From Nitrosomonas ureae (GTDB lineage: Bacteria > Pseudomonadota > Gammaproteobacteria > Burkholderiales > Nitrosomonadaceae), in contig NZ_FNUX01000011.1 in NCBI RefSeq assembly GCF_900108305.1, positions 34,456-98,455 of the forward strand: 64,000 bases of DNA, read 5' to 3'. Below the pieces are notes generated by a model, which was not told where the DNA came from, made no database searches, and worked only from the letters and a program-made list of their open reading frames with translations. Shown piece after piece: positions 36,113 through 45,227 of this stretch (its first letter is position 1; each line of letters opens with the position of its first letter). The translations under genes and the position numbers were made by a program.

Positions 36113-38016
36113 TGGCACACGTATCTGATTTAATTGCCGAAGATATCGAGTTGTATTTAAAAACGCATGAGAACAAAAGCATGCTTCGGTTCATCACTTG
36201 CGGTAGTGTTGATGATGGGAAAAGCACCTTAATTGGGCGCATGTTGTATGAGTCCAAGATGCTATTTGAAGATCAATTGGCTCAGTTAGAGGTGGATTCC
36301 AAGAAAGTCGGTACTCAGGCCGGTGATCTGGATTTCGCATTACTGGTCGATGGACTTGCTGCAGAGCGCGAACAGGGAATAACTATTGATGTCGCTTATC
36401 GTTTCTTTTCCACCGATAAGCGCAAGTTTATCGTCGCAGATACGCCAGGTCATGAGCAGTACACCCGCAATATGGTCACAGGAGCTTCAACAGCGGACGT
36501 AGCAGTAATTCTTATTGATGCACGCAAAGGCGTATTGACGCAGACGCGGCGCCATAGTTATCTGGTTTCATTAATTGGAATCCAACATGTGGTGCTTGCA
36601 ATCAACAAGCTGGACATGGTGGGATATTCAGAAGAAATTTTTCACCGGATCAATAACGAATATCGTGAATTTGCAAAAGAACTAGGGTTGAATAATATTG
36701 TAACTATCCCGATGTCAGCCCTCAAAGGCGATAATATTACCGCATTAAGCGAAAACACGCCTTGGTATCACGGTGAAACGTTGATGGGATTTCTGGAAAA
36801 TGTACAAGTCGATGATACGAATGTGGAATCCGGATTTTTTCGCATGCCGGTACAATGGGTTAATCGCCCTAATCTGGATTTTCGCGGTTATTCCGGTATG
36901 GTTGCGCGTGGCAGCGTTAAGCCAGGTGATCTTATTCGTGTTTTACCTTCCGGCAGAGAAAGTCGCGTAACTCGCATTGTGACCGGCGATGGTGATTTGA
37001 CACACGCAATTTCCGGGCAATCCATTACATTGACATTGGCCGATGAAATTGATATTAGCCGTGGGGATATTTTAGCTGCCATCGATTCTTTGCCCGGTGT
37101 AGCAGATCAATTTGAAGCTACGATTGTGTGGATGGTTGATGAACCGATGCTCCCCGGCCGGCCCTATTTGATGAAAATTGGGACAAAAACTGTTGCTGCG
37201 AATGTTTCAATGCTGAAATATAAGGTAAACGTCAATACGCTCGAACATATCGCCGTTACCAAGCTGGAACTCAATGAAATCGGTATTTGCAATCTCAGTA
37301 CCGATCAGTTGATCGCTTTCGACCCGTATAAAGAAGATCATGATATCGGCGGCTTCATTCTCATTGATCGCTTAACTAATAATACAGTGGGTGCCGGCAT
37401 GCTGCATTTTGCCTTGCGCCGATCACAGAATATTCACTGGCAAGCGATTAATATCAATAAGCAAGCGCATGCTGCCACAAAAAGACAGAAGCCATTTATT
37501 CTTTGGTTTACCGGCTTGTCCGGCAGTGGTAAATCAACCATTGCCAATTTGGTCGAGAAAAAACTCTATTCTCTGGATAAGCATACCTACCTGCTGGATG
37601 GAGACAATGTGCGTCATGGGCTTAATAAAGATCTTGGTTTCACCGATGCAGACCGGGTTGAAAATATCCGCCGCATCGCTGAGGTTGCTAAATTGATGGT
37701 CGATGCAGGGCAGATTGTATTGGTGTCATTCATTTCACCTTTCCATTCAGAACGCAGAATGGCCAGGGAATTGGTAGAGCAGGGTGAATTTTTTGAAGTA
37801 TTTATTGATACCCCCATTCATGTCGCAGAAGAGCGCGATCCCAAAGGGTTGTACAAGAAAATGCGCCGAGGTGAATTGAAGAATTTCACCGGAATTGATT
37901 CACCTTACGAAGCGCCAGAGAATCCGGAAATTCATATTAATACAACGAAACTTACCCCCGAGCAGGCTGTTGAGCACATTGTTAACTATCTGACGCACAT
38001 AGGTGCATTAAGCTGA
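36112..38016 (+). CDS. cysNC: Bifunctional sulfate adenylyltransferase subunit 1 / APS kinase (CysN-CysC fusion)
   Basis: A 634-residue fusion. The N-terminal GTPase (CysN) has GSVDDGKSTLIGRML, DTPGHEQYTRNM and NKLDMVGY, followed by EF-Tu-like barrels. The C-terminal APS kinase (CysC) begins near residue 460 with GLSGSGKSTIANLVEKKL, then LLDGDNVRHGLNKDLGF and FISPFHSERRMAR with the active-site serine. Together with CysD it converts sulfate to PAPS with GTP-driven APS formation, as in NodQ-type enzymes. No PAPS reductase (cysH) or sulfite reductase is in the window. The PAPS could feed sulfation or assimilation by genes elsewhere. Confidence 0.97.
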   Translation: MAHVSDLIAEDIELYLKTHENKSMLRFITCGSVDDGKSTLIGRMLYESKMLFEDQLAQLEVDSKKVGTQAGDLDFALLVDGLAAEREQGITIDVAYRFFSTDKRKFIVADTPGHEQYTRNMVTGASTADVAVILIDARKGVLTQTRRHSYLVSLIGIQHVVLAINKLDMVGYSEEIFHRINNEYREFAKELGLNNIVTIPMSALKGDNITALSENTPWYHGETLMGFLENVQVDDTNVESGFFRMPVQWVNRPNLDFRGYSGMVARGSVKPGDLIRVLPSGRESRVTRIVTGDGDLTHAISGQSITLTLADEIDISRGDILAAIDSLPGVADQFEATIVWMVDEPMLPGRPYLMKIGTKTVAANVSMLKYKVNVNTLEHIAVTKLELNEIGICNLSTDQLIAFDPYKEDHDIGGFILIDRLTNNTVGAGMLHFALRRSQNIHWQAININKQAHAATKRQKPFILWFTGLSGSGKSTIANLVEKKLYSLDKHTYLLDGDNVRHGLNKDLGFTDADRVENIRRIAEVAKLMVDAGQIVLVSFISPFHSERRMARELVEQGEFFEVFIDTPIHVAEERDPKGLYKKMRRGELKNFTGIDSPYEAPENPEIHINTTKLTPEQAVEHIVNYLTHIGALS

Positions 38017-38102
38017 TATTTTTAATAATCATTGCCCGTTGAATAAAAAATGAGAATTAATTGTTTTTTTTATATGTTTTCATATAGGAAGAAGCTATTC
38101 AA

Positions 38103-39062
38103 ATGAATCGTTTTTATGTATTTAATGGTGACGCGGATGGCGTATGCGCATTACATCAACTCAGACTTGTGGATCCAGCAGCCGCGAATCTGATAACTGG
38201 TGTTAAGCGGGATATCAAGCTGCTGGATCGGGTGGAAGCAAAATCCGGTGATTCCTTAACGGTACTGGATATTTCTTTGGATAGTAATCGCAAAGGATTG
38301 ATGCGGTTACTGGAGGAGGGTGTCAAGATTGAATATTTTGATCATCATTATGCTGGAGAAATACCGCAGCACCATAACTTGACTGCACATATCGATTTAT
38401 CCGCTGATGTTTGTACCAGCCTTTTGGTTGACCAGTATTTGAAAGGGAAATTTCATCTGTGGGCAATCACTGCCGCTTTTGGCGATAATCTTGTGCAAAA
38501 AGCTCGTCAACTAGGAATCGCAGCAAAATTAACAGAAACTGAAATAGATCAGCTTGCACATCTGGGTGAATATCTAAACTATAATGGCTATGGGGATAAT
38601 TTGCCTGATCTGCATTTTCATCCCGCTGCACTTTACGAAGAAATCAAACCTTATATTAGCCCATTTGACTTCATCGCTGAATCGATTGCTTTTAGGAAGC
38701 TTTCTGCAGGATATCAGGATGATACGATCCGGGCAGATTCATTGCAGCCTTTAACGATCGATGAACGGTATGCCGCATATTTATTGCCCGATGCGCCTTG
38801 GGCAAGGCGCGTCAGCGGTATTTTTGCCAACAAATTGGCAAACGCGCATCCACAGCGTGCACATGCCGTAATAACACCAAATAATTCAGGCAGTTATACT
38901 GTAAGTGTGCGAGCTTCTCTCACAAATCCGAGTGGTGCCGATGTATTGTGTTTGCAATTTGATACGGGAGGAGGGCGCAAAGCCGCAGCCGGCATCAACC
39001 ATTTACCGACAGGTTCATTGGATAGTTTTATAACCACCTTTAAACAGCACTTTTGCAGCTAA
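38103..39062 (+). CDS. DHH-family phosphoesterase
   Basis: A 319-residue protein with the DHH metal motifs in order: NGDADGVCA (about 8-16), LDIS, YFDHHYAG, and ITAAFGDN. The C-terminal DHHA1 substrate domain ends GGGRKAAAGINHLP. DHH enzymes include NrnA (nanoRNA and pAp hydrolysis), RecJ, polyphosphatases and cyclic-dinucleotide phosphodiesterases. No RecJ core or membrane part is present. It lies 86 bases after cysNC on the same strand with AGGAAGAA as ribosome site. Hydrolysis of pAp, the by-product of PAPS use, is an attractive but unproven role. Confidence 0.82.
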   Translation: MNRFYVFNGDADGVCALHQLRLVDPAAANLITGVKRDIKLLDRVEAKSGDSLTVLDISLDSNRKGLMRLLEEGVKIEYFDHHYAGEIPQHHNLTAHIDLSADVCTSLLVDQYLKGKFHLWAITAAFGDNLVQKARQLGIAAKLTETEIDQLAHLGEYLNYNGYGDNLPDLHFHPAALYEEIKPYISPFDFIAESIAFRKLSAGYQDDTIRADSLQPLTIDERYAAYLLPDAPWARRVSGIFANKLANAHPQRAHAVITPNNSGSYTVSVRASLTNPSGADVLCLQFDTGGGRKAAAGINHLPTGSLDSFITTFKQHFCS

Positions 39063-39141
39063 TTCCGTGAAGCACTGGAAAATTCAGGCGAATTTCAATT
39101 CGATTAAATAGATCTACCATTTTTTGCCGAGGCTTATTGTC

Positions 39142-40179
39142 ATGATTCTTGTCACCGGTGGTGCCGGGTATATCGGGTCGCATACATGCGTTGAACTGCT
39201 GAATGCCGGTTTTGATGTAACCGTGTTTGATAATTTTTGTAACAGTAATCCCGAAGCACTTGCACGTGTAACACAAATTACCGGTAGAAAACCAGAATTA
39301 ATTTCTGGTGATTGCCGTGATCAAGCTGCTTTAATTGCCGCCATGCAGCAAAGTAAAGCTACTGCAGTTATACATTTTGCTGGTCTTAAAGCCGTCGGGG
39401 AATCCGTCGCTCATCCCCTTTCATATTATGATAATAACGTAGCAGGAACATTGCGGCTATTGGAAGCAATGCAGGAATGCAATGTCAGAACCCTGGTATT
39501 CAGCTCTTCTGCAACAGTTTATGGCGATCCGGTTAAGTTACCGTTGACGGAAGATCATCCACTGGCTCCTACTAATCCTTATGGGCGCAGCAAGTTGATG
39601 GTTGAAGATATATTGCGTGATTTCCAGCACAGTGATCACTCATTCCGAATCGGCATATTGCGTTATTTTAATCCAGTTGGTGCGCATCCAAGCGGTTTGA
39701 TCGGTGAAGACCCGCAGGGAATGCCGAATAATTTGATGCCTTTTGTGGCCCAGGTTGCCGTCGGCCGTAGAGATACTCTAAACGTGTGGGGTAACGATTA
39801 TCCTACTGTTGATGGAACTGGGGTCCGTGATTATATCCATGTCGTTGATTTGGCGCATGGCCATCTCAAGGCATTGGAAGCGCTAGGAGCTCCGCAAGGG
39901 GGACAAGAAAATAATCAATTTTCAAACTGCTTAACCGTGAATCTAGGCACCGGTCGAGGATACAGTGTGCTGGAAGTTGTTCGTGCCTATGAACAGGCAA
40001 GTGGGCGGTCTATTCCTTATCGAATTGCGCCGCGACGTTCAGGTGATATTGCTTCTTGTTATGCGAATCCAGATCGTGCTTATGCATTACTTGGCTGGCG
40101 AGCAAAACTTGGATTGGATGAAATGTGCGCTAATAGCTGGCACTGGCAGAACACTAATCCCAATGGCTATAAAAATTAG
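39142..40179 (+). CDS. galE: UDP-glucose 4-epimerase (GalE)
   Basis: A 345-residue short-chain epimerase interconverting UDP-glucose and UDP-galactose. The NAD loop GGAGYIGS follows the start; FSSSATVYG gives the serine and NPYGRSKLMVE the Tyr-x-x-x-Lys pair. ILRYFNPVGAHPSG and GTGVRDYIHVVDLA are GalE signatures. The ATG at 39142 (GAGG nine bases upstream) is preferred to a TTG 18 bases earlier, because it starts directly at the Rossmann strand. It is followed 51 bases later by galU, so the pair supplies UDP-sugars for surface polysaccharide. Confidence 0.95.
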   Translation: MILVTGGAGYIGSHTCVELLNAGFDVTVFDNFCNSNPEALARVTQITGRKPELISGDCRDQAALIAAMQQSKATAVIHFAGLKAVGESVAHPLSYYDNNVAGTLRLLEAMQECNVRTLVFSSSATVYGDPVKLPLTEDHPLAPTNPYGRSKLMVEDILRDFQHSDHSFRIGILRYFNPVGAHPSGLIGEDPQGMPNNLMPFVAQVAVGRRDTLNVWGNDYPTVDGTGVRDYIHVVDLAHGHLKALEALGAPQGGQENNQFSNCLTVNLGTGRGYSVLEVVRAYEQASGRSIPYRIAPRRSGDIASCYANPDRAYALLGWRAKLGLDEMCANSWHWQNTNPNGYKN

Positions 40180-40230
40180 ACTGAAGAACCTTCTGATTTA
40201 ATTGACTAAGAAATATTAAGGAGATATTGA

Positions 40231-41112
40231 ATGAAAGCAATCAGAAAAGCTGTATTTCCTGTTGCCGGGTTAGGAACCCGTTTTTTACCGGCAACCAAAG
40301 CGAATCCCAAGGAAATGCTGCCTATCGTTGATAAGCCATTGATTCAGTTTGCCGCAGAGGAAGCTGTTGCTGCGGGCATCGATGTGTTAATTTTCATTAT
40401 CGGTCGTAACAAGAGTTCAATACCGGATCATTTTGACAAAGCTTTTGAATTAGAAGCTAAGCTGGAGGAAGGAGGAAAGCAGGAAATGCTCAATGTAGTT
40501 CGCAACATTCTGCCGTCTCGTATTGATTGCGTTTATATCCGCCAGACGGAGGCATTGGGACTGGGGCACGCCGTTTTATGCGCGCAATCTGTAGTCGGTG
40601 ATGAACCTTTCGCGGTACTGCTGGCCGATGACTTGATCAATGCGAATGAGCAATGCTGTTTGAGTCAAATGGCCGATATCTATAATCAAAATCATTGTTC
40701 AATTTTGGGTATTGAACGGGTGCCGCACGAAACGGTTAACCGCTACGGTATAATCGATAGCACGCCAATTTCGGATAAATTGTCCAAAGTTAATGCCATT
40801 GTTGAGAAACCGGCGGTTGATCAAGCGCCTTCCAATCTTGCAGTTGTCGGACATTACATTCTGACGCCACGAATTTTTAAACTTCTGGAGCAAACCGAGC
40901 GCGGCGCTGGCAATGAAATTCAACTTACGGACGGTATTGCAAAGCTGCTAAAAGAAGAATCTGTACTAGGTTATGAATTCCAAGGCAAACGCTTTGATTG
41001 TGGGAGTAAGTCAGGTTATCTGCAAGCAACGGTAGAGTTCGCATTGCAACACCCTGAACTTAAGCAGGAATTCAAAACATATTTAACTGATTTAACAAAA
41101 GAATATTCCTGA
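40231..41112 (+). CDS. galU: UTP-glucose-1-phosphate uridylyltransferase (GalU)
   Basis: A 293-residue nucleotidyltransferase forming UDP-glucose. The N-terminus has the nucleotide loop [19 protein letters not shown] and [20 protein letters not shown] binds the metal/sugar, and IVEKP and [11 protein letters not shown] complete the sugar site. A good ribosome site (AAGGAGA) precedes the ATG. Together with galE it closes the sulfate/sugar activation group. A short AGTTATTA/TAATAACT foldback follows at 41114-41137, without a T-tract. Confidence 0.96.
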   Translation: MKAIRKAVFPVAGLGTRFLPATKANPKEMLPIVDKPLIQFAAEEAVAAGIDVLIFIIGRNKSSIPDHFDKAFELEAKLEEGGKQEMLNVVRNILPSRIDCVYIRQTEALGLGHAVLCAQSVVGDEPFAVLLADDLINANEQCCLSQMADIYNQNHCSILGIERVPHETVNRYGIIDSTPISDKLSKVNAIVEKPAVDQAPSNLAVVGHYILTPRIFKLLEQTERGAGNEIQLTDGIAKLLKEESVLGYEFQGKRFDCGSKSGYLQATVEFALQHPELKQEFKTYLTDLTKEYS

Positions 41113-41251
41113 TAGTTATTAGACTCACATAATAACTGAGATTCACGTATTAAGGCGAGCCAGATCGGCGTAAAACTCCGCTATCTCTATGTGTTGAGGT
41201 TTTGCAAAATTCTTTATGTTTCCATGCCGCCCTACTTGAATTTTCTAAGCT

Positions 41252-41281
41252 CTAGGCTAGCAGAACAATCCGTTAGCCTAG
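41252..41281. repeat. Inverted repeat next to transposase remnant
   Basis: CTAGGCTA and its exact complement TAGCCTAG are separated by 14 bases. The hairpin lies about 70 bases beyond the stop of the IS200/IS605-type transposase remnant on the minus strand, where the end hairpin of such an element would be. It could equally be a terminator for galU. Nothing else is recognised in 41138-41351. Confidence 0.4.
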
Positions 41282-41351
41282 TAAAATATTAGAAAAAGTA
41301 AATTAAGTTATTGTTATATAAAATAAATAATATGTTTCAAGACCGCGAGGC

Positions 41352-41549
41352 TTAGAAACGCTCAAACTGATACAGCTTTTCTTTTGGTCTGTCTTGATTC
41401 TTTGCATACCGCTCAATTACGCCCCAGTCCGCTTTCTCACCTACAGTTGCAGCGTAATAGTCATCCGTCCAGAACTCACCATTCCTCAGGGTGCTCCGAT
41501 CATGTCTACTGTAATACTCGACTAATCGTGATACCGTTCGCTTTGACAA
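41352..41549 (-). mobile_element. Remnant of an IS200/IS605-type transposase (C-terminus)
   Basis: The last ~45 codons of this frame read GEFWTDDYYAATVGEK, then WGVIERYAKNQ and a basic/aromatic end, which is the usual tail of TnpA-type Y1 transposases (WSDGYYVxTVG... then VxxYVxxQ). The catalytic HUH and tyrosine region is absent, because the sequence upstream belongs to an SLC13 fragment on the other strand. The piece is inactive. Confidence 0.75.
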
Positions 41550-41763
41550 TCGGCATGATGTTGGGCATGTCAGCGCAAACTGTTATGATGGTAGTCGCAA
41601 TGGCTGCAACTAGTCTTGTTGGTTCAGTGTCGTATCCGGCTAATACTCTGGTAATGGGTCTGGGAAAATACCGATTTGCCGATTACTCGAAGCTTGCCAT
41701 CCCGCCCACTTGGGCCGTTTTCTGACTATATTCTTTTTGTTGCTAGTATTCTGGTCACTGTAG
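41513..41763 (+). pseudogene. C-terminal fragment of an SLC13/DASS-family permease
   Basis: About 70 codons read IPFALTIGMMLGMSAQTVMM, then VVAMAATSLVGSVSYPANTL and GKYRFADYSKLAIP, the conserved final helices of SLC13 anion transporters (the usual block is A..ASF.TP..Y.TN..V.GPG.YRF.DY). A frameshift near 41723 separates the last helix (LTIFFLLLVFWSL), which ends at TAG 41761. No start or N-terminal part is present; the fragment begins where the transposase remnant ends. Confidence 0.8.
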
Positions 41764-41828
41764 ATTCAATAAAAATATTCGCTTCCGATGATGTCATAAT
41801 GCATTGTTATTATTGTAGATAATTCATA

Positions 41829-42872
41829 ATGGAATCTGATGAAATCAAACCCGTAGCCTTAAAAAAGCTATTTTATGACTATAAGACAGGGAGCAAGATA
41901 ATTGTTGTCTTGGTCTTGAGTTGCGCTTTTTCCGTGCAGGCCGCAAGCTCTATGCATATCCAAGGGCTAATCCAGCAGCTTGGAATTTTGCAGCAAGACC
42001 TCGCAAATTTGAAACGAGGGAAAGTTGTTTCTTTTCAGGTTACTGAGAATGACAAGAAGGAATTAGCTGCCGGTGTCGCTATTTATATTTCGTCAACGCC
42101 TGCCAAGGTTGTTGAGTTCCTCAGAAATAAAGGCATGATATCGGTGGATACTGAAATTATTTCTCAATCGCTTATTTCGCCGCAAACGACACTCAGTTCT
42201 TTTAAAGAGTTAAATTTTAAATTGGGTGATAAAGATGAAGCGGATCTTTTAGCTGCCAAACCGGGGGACACCTTTAATCTGTCGGCTCAAGAATTCAAGA
42301 CCCTTCAAACCATAAAATCAGAACATCCTGATTCAATAACAGAATCTTACAGGAAGATTTTATTCGAGCGGTGGCAGGCTTACCGTAAAGAGGGTTTGAA
42401 GGGAATTGCCACTTATGATCGTGGTGCTGGCAGAGTTTCTGACCCTGGTAAGGAATTACGCAAAGCGATATTAAGCAACAAAGTGTTGCTCAATCATTTT
42501 CCTGAGCTTTATCAGGCTTGGCTTAATTATCCTGTCGTTATGCCAGCTAATGCTGAAGAACGGTTTTTTTTGATTAATCGACAGGTTGAGAATCGTTCAA
42601 CCGCCGTTTTGCTGCATCGCATGATATTGACTGAGAAAGCTGGCGGGATAATTCTTTCCCGGCAGTTTTATGTGGAACATTCCTATAATTCAAACCAGTT
42701 TATTATTGGTTCCCTACCTTATCGCAATGGTTCATTGGTTTTCTACACGAATCGGACTTTTACCGATCAAGTGACAGGTTTTGGCAGTGGTTTGAAACAC
42801 TCGGTCGGACGCGAGCAAATGCGCCATAGAATGGAAAAGCACTTGATTAATATAAAAAATGCTCTGAAATAA
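41829..42872 (+). CDS. Secreted protein of unknown function
   Basis: A 347-residue protein with an unusually long charged leader of about 23 residues before a single hydrophobic segment (IIVVLVLSCAFSV) and a signal-peptidase site near VQA-AS. The mature part starts with a possible coiled coil (LIQQLGILQQDLANLKRG). It then has the blocks RWQAYRKEGLKGIATYDRG, SDPGKELRKAI and FPELYQAWLNYP, and a C-terminal region rich in beta structure ending in a His/Arg-rich helix. I recognise it only as a conserved hypothetical exported protein of proteobacteria. It is preceded by the transposon scar and stands alone. Confidence 0.7.
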   Translation: MESDEIKPVALKKLFYDYKTGSKIIVVLVLSCAFSVQAASSMHIQGLIQQLGILQQDLANLKRGKVVSFQVTENDKKELAAGVAIYISSTPAKVVEFLRNKGMISVDTEIISQSLISPQTTLSSFKELNFKLGDKDEADLLAAKPGDTFNLSAQEFKTLQTIKSEHPDSITESYRKILFERWQAYRKEGLKGIATYDRGAGRVSDPGKELRKAILSNKVLLNHFPELYQAWLNYPVVMPANAEERFFLINRQVENRSTAVLLHRMILTEKAGGIILSRQFYVEHSYNSNQFIIGSLPYRNGSLVFYTNRTFTDQVTGFGSGLKHSVGREQMRHRMEKHLINIKNALK

Positions 42873-43120
42873 AAATACAGATAACAGGTCGATCCAGAAA
42901 ATCACGTGCATTCTCAGGATGTCTTAACAGTGAGCGAAATATAAATCGCGGAATTTGAGTTTTTAGATTACTATTTATCGCAATGTTATCTGCATCCGGA
43001 ATTATCTGACATCTGTCCGGATCTCTTCGCGGTGACATATGAACACCCACTTACGGATGAGCATCCCGAGATTCCCTTGCTTGTTATTTTTTAAAAATTA
43101 TTTTGGATTCGGTAAGATAG

Positions 43121-44143
43121 ATGCCTAATTTAATCAACAAACCAATTCATATCCTAGGGATTGGCGGTATTGGCGCAGTGCTTGGCTGGGCGCTGGCACG
43201 GCAAGGCTATGTCGTGATTTTGGTGGACAGTGATCGCAGCAAGATAACTGAAGGTGCAAAGCACGGTGTAACGATAGTTGCATTGGGAACGCAAGATGCT
43301 TCATTCGTTTCTTTCGACGATTGGATACCCCCGAAAGAAGGATTTATTCTGCTATGTACTAAAACCTATGACAATCCAAAAGTACTGGCTCGTTTGTCAG
43401 ATGATGCTTTTCTGGTTCCGATACAGAATGGTTTCGATCCCGATCTTGACCGGCGCAGTCATGCGTGTGAAGGCATTGCCTCTTTTGTTTCGGAATGCCA
43501 GCGTGATCGCCCGATAACCAGAATCACCCGGCCGGGTAGCCTGCACATCGGAGCGCGCCGGTCCATCTCAAGTGACGAGCATGTTGAGATAATGTCATTG
43601 GCCCTGGCTCTGGGAAAAGCCAGGTTATTTCCTGTTGAACTTGTTAAAGACATACGACCTTATAAGGCAACAAAGCTTATGTACAATGCTGCCATATCAC
43701 CGCTTGCGGCTGCGGCTGGTGTGGATAATGGAGCGTTGTTAAGCGATCAATTGGCCAAACTGCTTTTTTTTACATTATTGCAAGAGAATTATGCGATCCT
43801 TCAAAATGCCAAAGTGCCGCTTGCCCGTATTGGTCCTTTTCACCCGGATACCGTGTCTTTAATTTTGCGCACGCCCTGGTTGCCGGCACTGATGGCTATA
43901 TTTTTTCGCCCATCTCTGCGCGGTACCTATTGCTCCATGGCACCCGATATTCATGTCGATCACGCGCGTACTGAAATCGATGCGTATACCGGTCACCTGA
44001 TCCGGCTTGCCGGAGAGTTTCCTTGTCCCTTGAATCGTGCCGTGCTTGTACTCATTAATAAAATAACTTCTGAAGGCTTGAAGCCAAACTATCAACACCT
44101 GCAAAATTTGGCAGATCAGTGGGCCGAGAGGATTGCGTCTTGA
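43121..44143 (+). CDS. Ketopantoate reductase (ApbA/PanE) family protein
   Basis: A 340-residue NADP-dependent dehydrogenase-like protein. The Rossmann loop reads GIGGIGAVLGWALARQGY. LLCTKTYDN holds the family lysine, IQNGFDP the conserved Asn-Gly, and YKATKLMYNAAISPLAAAAG the catalytic lysine with Asn. The helical C-terminal domain is longer and more divergent than in true PanE. Its stop overlaps the TTG start of the epimerase-like gene downstream, so the two act together. Because the partner is not a pantothenate gene, the substrate may be a different 2-oxo acid; pantoate synthesis is possible but unproven. Confidence 0.82.
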   Translation: MPNLINKPIHILGIGGIGAVLGWALARQGYVVILVDSDRSKITEGAKHGVTIVALGTQDASFVSFDDWIPPKEGFILLCTKTYDNPKVLARLSDDAFLVPIQNGFDPDLDRRSHACEGIASFVSECQRDRPITRITRPGSLHIGARRSISSDEHVEIMSLALALGKARLFPVELVKDIRPYKATKLMYNAAISPLAAAAGVDNGALLSDQLAKLLFFTLLQENYAILQNAKVPLARIGPFHPDTVSLILRTPWLPALMAIFFRPSLRGTYCSMAPDIHVDHARTEIDAYTGHLIRLAGEFPCPLNRAVLVLINKITSEGLKPNYQHLQNLADQWAERIAS

Positions 44144-45123
44144 TTTTAGTCACGGGTGGTGCTGGTTTTTTAGGTGCGCATTTAGTTGCTCAATTACTTG
44201 ATGAGGGTCAATCAGTTCGCGTCCTGGAACGGCCGGGAGCTGGCGTCGATCATTTGCCACTGAATCGGATCGAACTGATCAGTGCCGATATTCGTGACGA
44301 GCACGCGGTTAAGAAAGTTACGCGTGATTGCGAGTATGTCTATCATTTGGCGGCAGATCCTAATCTCTGGCGCCGTGACCGGCGGGAATTCGATAGCATT
44401 AATCGTCTCGGCACGTTCCACGTTATGCGTGCTGCGCTCGAGAGCGGTGCCAAACGGATATTGTATACCAGTACCGAAAGCATTCTGACATCCCGCAACC
44501 CCAAGGGAGACGCGGTTGAGACACTCCGGCTCAAAGCAAGCGATATGCTGGGTCCATATTGTCTGAGCAAGTTTCTTGCAGAGGAAGAAGTTTTTAAGAT
44601 GGTGTCAGAAGGCGCTCCCATTGTTGTGGTCAGTCCCACCTTACCCGTGGGACCTGGAGATCGGTTGAAAACACCGCCAACGCGATTATCGCTGGCGTTT
44701 TGCAGGGGAGAGCTGCCAGCTTTTCTGGATTGCCAGTTCAATCTCATTGATGCCAGAGACGTGGCGGCTGGCATGATTGCGGCAATGAAGAAAGGTAGAA
44801 CGGGAATTCGTTATTTGCTGGGAGCGGAAAATCTCTTGCTTTCAGATTGGTTAAGCATTCTAAGCAAGGAAACGGGTCAACCCTTGCCGCGTTGGCGGGT
44901 TCCTTACCTGGTTGCCCTGCTTGCAGCAGGGATCAGTGAAGCATGGGCAGACCATGTCAGCGGAGAAATGCCGCTCGCCACGATAACCGGGGTGCGTTTG
45001 ACTCGCCGCAGTATGTTTTTTGATCCATCCGTCAGCTTGACTGAGCTCGAATTACAACCACGTCCAATAAAAACGGCTGCTCATGATGCCATAGCCTGGT
45101 ATCGGTTACAGGGCTGGCTCTAG
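44140..45123 (+). CDS. NAD-dependent epimerase/dehydratase (HpnA/dihydroflavonol-reductase-like)
   Basis: A 327-residue extended short-chain dehydrogenase with TGGAGFLGAHLVAQLL, YHLAADPNLWRRDRREF, TSTESIL and GPYCLSKFLAEEE (Tyr-x-x-x-Lys). The sequence order resembles hopanoid-associated sugar epimerase HpnA and related reductases rather than GalE. The TTG at 44140 is chosen because it overlaps the upstream stop (TTGA), has GAGAGG about eight bases before it, and starts at the first Rossmann strand. The coupling to a PanE-like reductase is unusual. Substrate unknown. Confidence 0.82.
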   Translation: MILVTGGAGFLGAHLVAQLLDEGQSVRVLERPGAGVDHLPLNRIELISADIRDEHAVKKVTRDCEYVYHLAADPNLWRRDRREFDSINRLGTFHVMRAALESGAKRILYTSTESILTSRNPKGDAVETLRLKASDMLGPYCLSKFLAEEEVFKMVSEGAPIVVVSPTLPVGPGDRLKTPPTRLSLAFCRGELPAFLDCQFNLIDARDVAAGMIAAMKKGRTGIRYLLGAENLLLSDWLSILSKETGQPLPRWRVPYLVALLAAGISEAWADHVSGEMPLATITGVRLTRRSMFFDPSVSLTELELQPRPIKTAAHDAIAWYRLQGWL

Positions 45124-45227
45124 TTTTGATATAAGATTGTACCGATTAGGTGGTCGAATGTGTATTACGACGAACCCGGATAATTGGATCATAAATACAA
45201 TAAACGGTATGTTTTCAAGCAATTGGC

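Noticed and set aside
44343..44774. 143-codon antisense frame in the epimerase gene
   Set aside because: The plus-strand frame is a clear epimerase; the antisense product lacks family features.
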